A stretch of DNA of 64,000 nt from JBDRFZ01 sp043818395 (GTDB taxonomy: Bacteria; Patescibacteriota; Patescibacteriia; 2-12-FULL-60-25), in NCBI GenBank assembly GCA_043818395.1, contig JBDRFZ010000030.1:15298-79297 (forward strand). Direction: 5' to 3'. Below the pieces are notes generated by a model. The model did not search any database. It worked only from the letters and a program-made list of their open reading frames with translations, and was not told the DNA's origin. The translations under genes and the position numbers were made by a program. The number at the start of each line of letters is the position of its first letter. The stretch's first letter is position 1. Shown here piece by piece: positions 33,505-40,905 of the stretch.

Positions 33505-33858
33505 ATGAACAAGGAAGAATGGAAAGAAGAAAAAGCGCGTCGTCAGGACGCGCTGAAAGAATTTGAAACAAAAAACGCGGCCGAGCTCGAGGCCGCCCGC
33601 CACTTGTTGGCGGAGAACGAGCGCCTGCGCCGGTTGGCGTGGGCTGGCGCCCCCGAAGGGCACGCCCGTTGTTACGGCTACGACGAAGAGTCGGACGTCG
33701 ACTGCGATAAGGTCGTGCCTTTGCGGGAACATGAAAGTGTTCCCGTGGGGTGGTGTATTCGCACCTATGGCTGCGGGTGCAGTGAGCCAGAGACAATGTT
33801 TTGTCCGGCACATGCGCACCAGGCACGCGAAGACCGTTGTGCCGAATGCAGTCGTTAG
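33505..33858 (+). CDS. 117-residue Cys-rich, coiled-coil protein
   Basis: ATG 33505 follows AAAGGAGAAAACC. Residues 1-50 form a charged helix or coiled coil (Glu/Lys/Ala-rich). The second half contains eight cysteines and several histidines, including ARCYGYD, WCIRTYGCGC, MFCPAHAHQ and RCAEC, likely one or two zinc sites. This resembles a treble-clef or RING-like metal knuckle but no consensus fits fully. Last gene of the operon, followed by a strong terminator. Function unknown; nucleic-acid or protein binding is likely. Confidence 0.55.
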   Translation: MNKEEWKEEKARRQDALKEFETKNAAELEAARHLLAENERLRRLAWAGAPEGHARCYGYDEESDVDCDKVVPLREHESVPVGWCIRTYGCGCSEPETMFCPAHAHQAREDRCAECSR

Positions 33859-33867
33859 TTCTTTCTC

Positions 33868-33908
33868 GCGGTGCGCTCACGTTTTGTGATGCGCACCGCC
33901 CGTTTTTT
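33868..33908 (+). terminator. Rho-independent terminator of the small-protein operon
   Basis: GCGGTGCGC (33868-33876) pairs perfectly with GCGCACCGC (33891-33899), followed by CGTTTTTTT. Confidence 0.92.
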
Positions 33909-34011
33909 TCGTACATATTGGATGGTCCGATGTGCACGGAAAGTTCGGTCGGCGATGACGTAATCGTCGCTACAAAAAAAAGGCCGCCAAGGGCGGCAGA
34001 AAGAGAATCAC

Positions 34012-35226
34012 GTGAGTGATCTCAAAACGGCCGTTGCCCTGGCGGCCAAGATCCAGGGCATTTCAAAGGACGTCCTCGCGCGCCACATTGGGCGCGGGGA
34101 CGTGGTGCGAGCCACCTGGCTCGCACTCGTGAGCGGCCGTCCGGCCTTCTTCCTCGGGCCTCCCGGGGTGGACAAGACCGGGACGGTTCAGGATTTGGCG
34201 CGTAGGGTCGACGGAGCCGTCTTTTTTGACGCGCTCATGCCGACCCTCGTCTCGGTCGAGCAGCTCCTCGTGGAGAGTACCTCCATCGAGGAGTCGTCGA
34301 CGGCGGATGGCGGAAAGTCCATCCGTACGCGCGACACGCTCGGCCGCGCTGCCGGCGCGCATCTCCTCTTCGCCGATGAGATCTGGAAAGCAGAACCCCG
34401 TGTTCTGCAGACGGTTCTCGACCTGGCGAAAGGGGACGGCGTGCGCCACGAGGGAACGCAGGTCAAGACGCCTCTCAAGGCGTTCTTGGCCGCGTCCAAC
34501 GAGCTCCCTGACTCCGAGGGAAACCTCGGCGCGGTTTGGTCTCGTATGACCATCCGCGTCGTAGTCAAGGAGCTCGATCGCAAAGGCAAAACCGCGTTGG
34601 TCAAGGCGCGGTTGGCCAAAGTACGTGGCATGTCTGCCAAGGCCAGCGGGAGCGACAAGCTCACGCTCGCCGAAGTGGACGATCTGCGCGCTGCGCGCAG
34701 CCGGATCGAAATCTCGGATGAAATCGTGGAGATCGTGCTCGACATCGTCGAGCAGCTCCGCGATGAAAACTCCGGAACGTTCGACTGGGCCTGGGCCGAC
34801 GACCGGCGTTTCGGTCGCGTGTTCGACGTCATGCAGGCTAACGCCTTGCTCGATGGCCGAACGCGGGTCGGAAAACAGGACCTCGCGGTTCTGGAGTGGC
34901 TACTCTGGGATTCACCCGAGCAGATTCCGACGGTCAAGGCCAAGATCGCGCCGTTTTGCCGCACTCCGCTCATGGATGCACAGGAGATGCTCGACGCACT
35001 CCTGGCTCCCGGAGGGGTTGTGGCAGATGTGCTCGGCGGCAACCGGACCAAAGGCGTGGCGGCTCTGACGCAGTGTGAAAGCTGCGCCGGTGAGCTTGCT
35101 ACGCTCAAGGCCAGCGCTGACGCGAGTATGGCGCAGGGCATCGACCAGCTGGTCCGGCAGCTGGAGTCCGTGAAAGCGGACGTGATCGCAGTGATCACCG
35201 GAACGCGGACGTCCGCCGCGAAATAG
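34012..35226 (+). CDS. MoxR/RavA-family AAA+ ATPase
   Basis: A 404-residue AAA+ ATPase. Walker A is FLGPPGVDKTGT (unusual Asp before the Lys), Walker B is LLFADEI, and the sensor region FLAASNELPDSEG and the arginine-containing NLGAVWSRM follow, as in MoxR/RavA. These ATPases act as chaperones on metal centres or complexes together with a von Willebrand A partner, encoded next. The start is GTG 34012 with AGAAAGAG upstream. The 100 bp before it contain a GCCGCC/GGGCGGC hairpin. The C-terminal about 150 residues are a helical lid plus a region with CESC. Codon use is GC-rich compared with housekeeping genes here. Confidence 0.85.
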   Translation: MSDLKTAVALAAKIQGISKDVLARHIGRGDVVRATWLALVSGRPAFFLGPPGVDKTGTVQDLARRVDGAVFFDALMPTLVSVEQLLVESTSIEESSTADGGKSIRTRDTLGRAAGAHLLFADEIWKAEPRVLQTVLDLAKGDGVRHEGTQVKTPLKAFLAASNELPDSEGNLGAVWSRMTIRVVVKELDRKGKTALVKARLAKVRGMSAKASGSDKLTLAEVDDLRAARSRIEISDEIVEIVLDIVEQLRDENSGTFDWAWADDRRFGRVFDVMQANALLDGRTRVGKQDLAVLEWLLWDSPEQIPTVKAKIAPFCRTPLMDAQEMLDALLAPGGVVADVLGGNRTKGVAALTQCESCAGELATLKASADASMAQGIDQLVRQLESVKADVIAVITGTRTSAAK

Positions 35227-35267
35227 CGGACCCGTAGGGGCGGGGTCTCCCCGCCCAAGGAGGATAC

Positions 35268-37058
35268 GTGGAAGAAACTCGAAAGGGCGGACCCGCGTGT
35301 CCGCCCATCGCGCGACAGGAGCTGCAAAAGCTCCTGGTGACGGACGCGGACGCCTTTACGGCGCTCCGCTACCTCCGTCACCGCGAGAACGTTCCCTCGC
35401 TCCCGGATCTGGAAGAGCAGGGCCGCAAGGCTCTGCCCGGGATTGAGGGTAGTCTCTGCGACCTCTACCACACGCTTTGGGCGCCAGAGCCCAGCGTGAA
35501 GGAAGAGGTTGCGTCGGACCGCCGTTACTGGCGTGAGTTGCTCGGTGAGGCTGTGAAATCCACGGCATACGCCGAGCTGCATGCCAGTACGCAGCTCTCG
35601 GAGCTAAAGTCCGTACTGGGCACCGTGGCCATGGGTGAAACCGTGGTCAAGACGGTGTCCAAGGAGGACGCTGAGAAGCTGCAAGAGACGGCAACTGCGC
35701 AACGTGAGGCCGACGATGCGCAGCAAGAAGCAGACCAGGCGCAAGCCGCGGCAGACATGGCGCAAGCCATGTTCGAATCCGCGAATGCGCAAGCTGGTCA
35801 GGGCCAGGGGAGCGGAGGATCTCAAAAAGATCCTTCGACTACGCTTCGCTCCGCTCAGGACGACAGTTCTGGCGGACAGCTGCAGCCCGGCCAGGGCAAA
35901 CCCGGAAAAAGATCCCTCGACTCCGCTCGGGACGACAATTCGTCATCGACCGGTGGGCGAGGGACACTGACCCCGGAGCAAGCCAAGGCGTTGGCTGACG
36001 CACTGGCTGATGAGTGGCTCAAAGCGCAGGAATGCGCCGAGGCCGCGAATCAGTTAGCCGCCGAAGCCAAAGCCAAGGCCGAAGCCCTGGCTAATGAACT
36101 TCTGGGCCAACCCGGCAAGCAGCAAGCGGAGCAAAAGCTTCGCGAACTGGCGCGCGCCGGGCAAGCGGCAATCAAGGCCGCACAAGCCAAGGTGGAGGAG
36201 GTTTCCGAAACCATCGAGGCTTGGGGACTTGAGGAAGCCGAGCTCACGCGCCAGAGCATTCCCGAAGCATTGGGTTTGCTCGAGCGCATGAAGCGAAGTG
36301 CGGCACTCAAGAAGTTCGCGGCTCTGCTCGGTCGCTTGCGCAAGATCGCGGCTCGCAAAGCGCGATCCAAAACGCAGGCCAGAGGCGTACGCATTGCTAT
36401 CCCGGAAACGGGACGCGACATGCGCCGCGCCTACCCGAGCGAGCTGGTGGCTCTCGCACATCCGGCGACCCGCACCCAAGCGCTCAAGCGCTGGGCACGC
36501 GGCGAGCTGCGATTGCGCGGCGAGCAAGCTAAGCAAAAGCTTGGCCATGGCCCGGTCATCGTCTGCGAAGACGCGTCCGGGTCCATGGATGGAGCCAAGC
36601 AACAGTGGGCCAAGGGAGTAGTTCTTTCCCTGGCGCACTTTGCAAAACTCCAGAAGCGGTCGTTCGGTTGGATCATGTTCGATTCCCGAGTTCATCGGGC
36701 GGAAGAATATCCTGCCGGGCGCATCGCGGCCAAGCAGATGCTTGATATCGTGGAGTCCCACGCCGGTGGCGGCACGGACTTCGAACGCCCACTGCGCAAA
36801 GCGCTGGAAATGGTGAAACAAACCGGCCTCAAAAAGGCCGACATCTGCTTCATCACCGACGGCGAATGCGCAGTGAGCGAAACTTTCCTGCGGGAATTTA
36901 AAGCGGCTAAACGCGAACTTGAAATCAATGTCTTCACGATTCTGTGCGACGTTGGTTCGAGCGCGGACAGCACCGTCAGCGAATTCTCTGACAGGATCGA
37001 AACGGTTTCCAGCTTCTCGGCAGAAGAAGCGGAGACCAAGGTGTTTGGTTCTTTGTAG
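35268..37058 (+). CDS. vWA-domain protein, partner of the MoxR ATPase
   Basis: A 596-residue protein. The C-terminal about 190 residues are a CoxE/ViaA-type von Willebrand A domain with a MIDAS motif DASGSMDG, a Thr in GGGTDFERPL and Asp in ITDGE. The middle is a long Ala/Gln/Glu-rich coiled coil interrupted by low-complexity inserts. Two inserts (KDPSTTLRSAQDDS and RSLDSARDDNSS) are translated REP-like repeats, and the first codons also lie in a repeat of the GGGCGGAC type. GTG 35268 follows AAGGAGG. It is 41 bp behind the ATPase, a pairing like RavA-ViaA or MoxR-CoxE. A two-part terminator follows the stop. Confidence 0.82.
   Translation: MEETRKGGPACPPIARQELQKLLVTDADAFTALRYLRHRENVPSLPDLEEQGRKALPGIEGSLCDLYHTLWAPEPSVKEEVASDRRYWRELLGEAVKSTAYAELHASTQLSELKSVLGTVAMGETVVKTVSKEDAEKLQETATAQREADDAQQEADQAQAAADMAQAMFESANAQAGQGQGSGGSQKDPSTTLRSAQDDSSGGQLQPGQGKPGKRSLDSARDDNSSSTGGRGTLTPEQAKALADALADEWLKAQECAEAANQLAAEAKAKAEALANELLGQPGKQQAEQKLRELARAGQAAIKAAQAKVEEVSETIEAWGLEEAELTRQSIPEALGLLERMKRSAALKKFAALLGRLRKIAARKARSKTQARGVRIAIPETGRDMRRAYPSELVALAHPATRTQALKRWARGELRLRGEQAKQKLGHGPVIVCEDASGSMDGAKQQWAKGVVLSLAHFAKLQKRSFGWIMFDSRVHRAEEYPAGRIAAKQMLDIVESHAGGGTDFERPLRKALEMVKQTGLKKADICFITDGECAVSETFLREFKAAKRELEINVFTILCDVGSSADSTVSEFSDRIETVSSFSAEEAETKVFGSL
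35823..35868. repeat. REP-like repeat inside the vWA gene, first copy
   Basis: AAAAAGATCCTTCGACTACG and the following CTTCGCTCCGCTCAGGACGACAG (35823-35865) match the dispersed repeat found in intergenic DNA at 31812, 41155 and 58430-58500. It is read in frame as DPSTTLRSAQDD. Confidence 0.8.
35908..35943. repeat. REP-like repeat inside the vWA gene, second copy
   Basis: AAAAAGATCCCTCGACTCCG with CTCGGGACGACAATTCG, a second member of the same family 40 bp further on, read in frame as RSLDSARDDNS. Length is compatible with the reading frame, so the protein tolerates it in a linker. Confidence 0.8.
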
Positions 37059-37155
37059 GGGCACAGCGTGCTGTGCCCCTACGCTCGGACGACGTTTGCC
37101 GCATCGTCTTTTGCTCTCGGGAAGCGCAGCACTTGCGCTTCCCCTGATTTTTTCC
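37058..37155 (+). terminator. Double hairpin terminator after the vWA gene
   Basis: TAGGGGCACAGC (37058-37069) and GCTGTGCCCCTA pair over 12 bp (this is also a TAGGGGC-type dispersed repeat). GGGAAGCGC (37120-37128) and GCGCTTCCC (37135-37143) form a second hairpin followed by CTGATTTTTT. Confidence 0.8.
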
Positions 37156-37228
37156 GTCTGGAGCATGGTGCTCGAGATGGGAAATTTCAGTTTTTCGGCC
37201 GTGCATGGCCAAGTAAAAGGAGGCCGCC

Positions 37229-39292
37229 ATGGCCGAGAAAAGAATTGAAACAGTCCTGGCCAAGGCCGGGAATAACCCGGCCGAAGCGGTGGCCACCATT
37301 GGCCGCCGCAGCATCTGTTTCCTGCCGCGCGGCGTTACGCCCGGGCAGGAGGTCCGTGTCGAGCTCGTTGAGCTCGGCAAAAATGACAGCCGCGGAAATC
37401 CAATGTTCCGCGGCGTGGCCGCTCCCACGGAGACCGTGGTCGAGTGGCGTGAACTCGACGGCAGGTTCGAGAGCGTTGAGTTCTCGGTCGACTGGAAGCT
37501 CCAGAAGACCGAGAAACGCGTGCTCGAGAGCCGCGTGCCAGTCAAGCGCGACGGCGTACCGAGTCGCAACGCGAGCTTCAAGGTCGACTGGGCTCAGTCG
37601 TTCACCGACGCCCGGATCAAGGTCGAAATCAAGACTGAGATCCCGGAGCTCGAGGAACAACTCGGCTCTAACGGGCCGGCGATGATCGAGAAGACTCGCC
37701 GTGACGGCGGCACCACGGTCGAAGAGTTTGCGCTCAAGACCCTGGAGCCCTGCCGCTCGGGCTACGTCGACTCCAATGACTGGCACGGTAAGCGTCTGCG
37801 TGCCAGTTATGAGGGAGAGCCGAAGCTGTTCGTTAGCTTCATACTTTCCTACGGCGAGAAGTCGTTCGAGACCAACTCGCAAGAGTGGTCTTCACTGCCG
37901 ACGTGGCTCAAGGAGCAACTCTCGGCCCCGTATCCGCTCTGCGGATGCGGGCAGTCTCGTTTCGATTCTGCGGGGCATCATGCCTGCGCAGACTGCGAGA
38001 CGATCGAGCGCGTTCTCCCGGCCGAAAAGCGGCAGGAGATCGCGGCGCTTGCCGAGAAGCTCCTTGCCGTGGAGCCTCTGCCTCGCGAAGCCGGCGAGAT
38101 CGTGCTCAAGTCAACGCTTGGGCATGTGACGTCGGAATACACGCGCGACAGTATTCTCCGCCAGTGGTCCGGGTTCGCCTGGTACTACTTTGCGGGTGAT
38201 GGCGTGTACGGGAGCAAGTTCCCGCGATCCGCGCTCCAGGTTCTGCGTTTCATTGCGCAGGCCGAAGGCGATGGATTGTTGGAGCTCGCGGCCTGGCTCT
38301 GCGGTCGCGACAAGGCGGACGACTGCGAGCGCTACGGAGATTACTTCGTGGCGACGCAAGTCAAAGGCGAGAGCCGGTCGCGCACGCTCCAGAGCAACCG
38401 CGACGCCACGGCCGCAATTCGCCTGCGCGGCTCTGAAGCCGACCGTTTGGCTGCGCTCGAAGCGTATGCCGAAATGGTCGAGGTTTGGGGTAAGGATTCG
38501 AGCCAGGCGGAATCGCTTAACACGATTCTGCAGGGTGAGAGTCAGGACTATAGCCAGGCCATGGCCAAGGCGCAGGACGCGCTGCGACTCCATGAAGCAC
38601 GGACGCGCGCCATCCAAGCCGGAGAAATTTGGCAGGATGTCCGTGTGAATTGGGAAGAAAGTAGTAATGGCCGAGCCCGTGGCAAAGGCTGGGCCATTGC
38701 GCCGGATGGAGAGTTCTACCCGGAATTAGATGGCGATGCTCACGCCTTCGGTGACCTGCCAACCAACACGCTTGTGCTTTCGCACAGCACCTCGGATTAT
38801 GGCTACCGCTATACCGAATGCTGGACGGTTCACAAGCTGCCCAAGCAGGTCACGGGTGAGCAGCACGTGGCGCTTACAGGACTCCTTCAAGGGGAACGGC
38901 AGTTTTTCTGCGGTGATCGGGCGACGTGGAATCTAACCCGCGAGGGGACTGTTCGCATCGCCACCGCTTACCACAGAGACTTCGTCGGGACCGATGCCGA
39001 AGCGCATCGGGCCATGCGTGGCACCTTGCCCATGGATTTGTCCAGATGGTTCCTGTATGAAGTCATGCAGGACGAACATGGATATGATCTGCAGGAAGCG
39101 ATGCTGGAAGTCTGGCATCGCGAGGTGCGCGACGCGCATGGCATGCGCCTGCGGTATCGCCCGGCGGCTGCTGCAAAGCAGTTCAAGAAGGTCGCTCCCG
39201 CCAACGTCAAGCCCGCAAGCGCTGAGCAGGTCACAACTTCGCTCGGCGCTCTCAAGGCCAAGTTCGGCGGCCGTCGCGAAAAGCGCCGCTAA
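37229..39292 (+). CDS. Large TRAM-domain and zinc-ribbon protein of the MoxR-vWA set
   Basis: A 687-residue cytoplasmic protein. Residues about 15-65 resemble a TRAM/OB domain (ATIGRRSICFLPRGVTPGQEV then MFRGVA), a fold that binds RNA. Residues about 230-258 contain CGCGQSRFDS and CADC, a zinc ribbon. The remaining helical and beta parts show no motif I know. AAAAGGAGG precedes ATG 37229. It follows the MoxR and vWA genes in the same direction after a terminator, so it may be the third member of a MoxR-vWA ternary system, a class proposed for biological conflict. That assignment is inference; no nuclease or peptidase motif is visible. A REP block and the 101-nt element follow it. Confidence 0.6.
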   Translation: MAEKRIETVLAKAGNNPAEAVATIGRRSICFLPRGVTPGQEVRVELVELGKNDSRGNPMFRGVAAPTETVVEWRELDGRFESVEFSVDWKLQKTEKRVLESRVPVKRDGVPSRNASFKVDWAQSFTDARIKVEIKTEIPELEEQLGSNGPAMIEKTRRDGGTTVEEFALKTLEPCRSGYVDSNDWHGKRLRASYEGEPKLFVSFILSYGEKSFETNSQEWSSLPTWLKEQLSAPYPLCGCGQSRFDSAGHHACADCETIERVLPAEKRQEIAALAEKLLAVEPLPREAGEIVLKSTLGHVTSEYTRDSILRQWSGFAWYYFAGDGVYGSKFPRSALQVLRFIAQAEGDGLLELAAWLCGRDKADDCERYGDYFVATQVKGESRSRTLQSNRDATAAIRLRGSEADRLAALEAYAEMVEVWGKDSSQAESLNTILQGESQDYSQAMAKAQDALRLHEARTRAIQAGEIWQDVRVNWEESSNGRARGKGWAIAPDGEFYPELDGDAHAFGDLPTNTLVLSHSTSDYGYRYTECWTVHKLPKQVTGEQHVALTGLLQGERQFFCGDRATWNLTREGTVRIATAYHRDFVGTDAEAHRAMRGTLPMDLSRWFLYEVMQDEHGYDLQEAMLEVWHREVRDAHGMRLRYRPAAAAKQFKKVAPANVKPASAEQVTTSLGALKAKFGGRREKRR

Positions 39293-39308
39293 AAAAACCC
39301 GAATAAAA

Positions 39309-39363
39309 TATCCCTCAACTTTATTCGGGACAACAGAGGGCAGGAGATATGACAGCTCCTCTC
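39309..39363 (+). repeat. REP-like block with AGGAG/CTCCT hairpin, second copy
   Basis: TATCCCTCAACTTTATTCGG, GACAACAGAGGGC and AGGAGATATGACAGCTCCT match 31812-31865 in order and spacing. Both copies follow the last gene of a cassette and precede a 101-nt element. The DNA at 39364-39519 holds no gene and includes a GATGAGA hairpin (39428-39453). Confidence 0.6.
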
Positions 39364-39519
39364 ATCGCAAGATGAAAAACAATCTGTCTGCACCTTGGGC
39401 GCGGCAACCGTGCCCCTACGGGGAAGGATGAGATTGCACATCTCATCTTTCCCTCCTGAATTTTCTGACGTTTTTTAAAAAAGGTCGGAATGACAGGTTT
39501 CTCACACGAGGTGGGTTTT

Positions 39520-39620
39520 CAGCACAGATTCGGAACAAGGCCTATATTGATTGGTTAGCCTAGCGAACTCTCTCCGCCGGGTCGCCCGTAATCATAGGAG
39601 GAAGTTCCGGATCTATGCGG
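39520..39620 (+). ncRNA. 101-nt structured element, copy 2
   Basis: Same length as copy 1. CAGCACAGATTCGGAAC (39520-39536) pairs with 39604-39620 with two mismatches. Between the copies the terminal helix changes (GGTCC to GATTC) while pairing is largely kept. The internal block CTCTCTCCG and the distal GGAAGTTCCGGATC are invariant. It lies about 170 nt before the gene at 39792. The interval 39621-39791 holds two direct copies of AGACTCATG-type sequence and no gene. Confidence 0.62.
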
Positions 39621-39791
39621 AAAAAATGTAAAAAACACTCATGGTCATGAGTCTGATTAAAGTTAGACTCATGCCTATGATTGGGCAGATGGTTCAAATC
39701 CACACGAATAAGACGCGAAGCAATTATGTCGGACGTTTGAATGATCCAAGACTGGATCGATCGTGTGGAGGAGAGCAAGAAGGAAATAGAA

Positions 39792-40370
39792 ATGATCAAG
39801 TTCGAAATCGCCAACATCGTAACTTCCTTTTCTTTTTTTGCGATCGGCACCAAGGTGCTCGATCGCGAGGGTCTGCTCACGGCGGCCGCGAAAGCGGTCG
39901 AGGCGCACGACCCGTCGGGCGACCGGCAGCCAGGGCAGCACTTCGTGCTCGTCCCGGACGGCGTGCGGCTCGTCTCCGCCGGAGTTGGTCGCCGGACCGA
40001 TAACCCCGACGACTATGTCGTACGGAAGGGTCGGTTCGCCGTTGACTGCTATCTTCGGCGTGAGAAGGCGGCGAAGGTCGAAGGCTTGGCTCTCGTGGTC
40101 TACACCAGGGACGCCTACCTCGCCGACCCCGACCTCCAGAAGCCGGAGGAGGCCGAGGAGCGCGCGCGGATCGAACAGAGCGACTGCACCCACGTCATCG
40201 TGGCCGTGCTCGCCTTTGCTGGCCCGCAGTCGCCACTGCCGCCCTCGACTTTCATCCACAACTTGGCCGGGGGAAACCTCGAGGTCGAGAAGTGGTCGAA
40301 GGAGGAGATCTGTGAGAAGGCCGCGCAGATCGAGGCGTACTGGAACGACTGGTGCATCGTGGCGGATTAG
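39792..40370 (+). CDS. 192-residue hypothetical cytoplasmic protein
   Basis: ATG 39792 lies about 12 nt after AAGGAAATAG; an in-frame ATG at 39741 is possible. The product begins with a helix, then a repeat-free alpha/beta domain: GQHFVLVPDGVRLVSAGVG, RRKGRFAVDCYLRRE-like, GLALVVYTRDAYL, CTHVIVAVLAFAG and FIHNLAGGN, ending in a Trp-rich helix (AYWNDWCIVAD). No family recognised. High GC like the MoxR-vWA genes. It is followed by two hairpins that would end transcription, so it is probably the last gene of the island's plus-strand block. Confidence 0.55.
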   Translation: MIKFEIANIVTSFSFFAIGTKVLDREGLLTAAAKAVEAHDPSGDRQPGQHFVLVPDGVRLVSAGVGRRTDNPDDYVVRKGRFAVDCYLRREKAAKVEGLALVVYTRDAYLADPDLQKPEEAEERARIEQSDCTHVIVAVLAFAGPQSPLPPSTFIHNLAGGNLEVEKWSKEEICEKAAQIEAYWNDWCIVAD

Positions 40371-40390
40371 TCGTTCCACCCTCTCCTGAC

Positions 40391-40479
40391 ATCCGGGGTT
40401 GTCAGGAAAAAAGAGGTTCGTAACCCTAAAACTCGAAATCCACCGAAGCGTGCACATGCTGCGGTGGATTTTTATTTTT
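40391..40479 (+). terminator. Terminator with ACTCG/GCACA hairpin, end of island
   Basis: CCTGACA (40385-40391) and TGTCAGG (40400-40406) form one hairpin. ACTCG (40431-40435) is followed by ATCCACC (40438-40444) pairing with GGTGGAT (40463-40469), loop containing GCACAT, and then TTTTATTTTT. The same motif ends modules A and B. Here the poly-T tract makes it a Rho-independent terminator. Confidence 0.75.
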
Positions 40480-40488
40480 AGATGAATT

Positions 40489-40863
40489 TCAATTCCTTGC
40501 GAACGGATCTATGGCCAGGATATGTTTAGCATCCTTTTCTTTGATAGCTTTATTGGATAAAGCGGCATCTATAAGCGCATTCACTTTATTATCTTCTTTT
40601 CTGATAAGAGAGACTAGGTCGCCCTTTAAATCACCAAGTTTGTCGTCCAGATAGTCTTTGGTGACCATAGTCGCTTCTATTTTATTAAATCGCTTATCAA
40701 TTTGTTCAAACCGCCCGTCAATCTGCTCGAATCGCTTATCAATTTGTTCAAACCGCCCATCAATCTGTTCGAATTTACGATCGATTAAAGAGAAACGATT
40801 ATCAACACTACCGGCAAAATCGTTTATAGCATCGAGCAGATCATGGTTCGTCGGTTCCTGATT
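40489..40863 (-). CDS. Coiled-coil protein with two-heptad repeats
   Basis: A 124-residue helical protein. The unit FEQIDGRFEQIDKR is repeated by two near-exact 42-bp copies (about 40700-40785). An N-terminal SIDRKF-type helix precedes it, and the C-terminal half has KDYLDDKLGDLKGDL and a KHIL motif. It shares the 42-bp, 14-residue repeat design and the general layout (heptads, then KDDL or KDYLDDKL) with the gene at 29513. I place the start at ATG 40863; GTG 40884 is also in frame. Likely a structural or tethering protein; function unknown. Confidence 0.6.
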   Translation of the reverse strand, partial: NQEPTNHDLLDAINDFAGSVDNRFSLIDRKFEQIDGRFEQIDKRFEQIDGRFEQIDKRFNKIEATMVTKDYLDDKLGDLKGDLVSLIRKEDNKVNALIDAALSNKAIKEKDAKHILAIDPFARN

Positions 40864-40905
40864 CATATATAACAGAGCTATCACGGTTAAATAATATAAG
40901 CAAGA

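Noticed and set aside
35000..36700. Long minus-strand frames opposite moxR and vWA
   Set aside because: GC-rich DNA yields long antisense frames; plus-strand frames carry Walker and MIDAS motifs, the antisense ones have none.
27391..40479. CRISPR array
   Set aside because: The repeats in the island are diverged, irregularly spaced and interrupted by genes. No regular 24-40-bp direct repeats with unique spacers were seen anywhere in the window.
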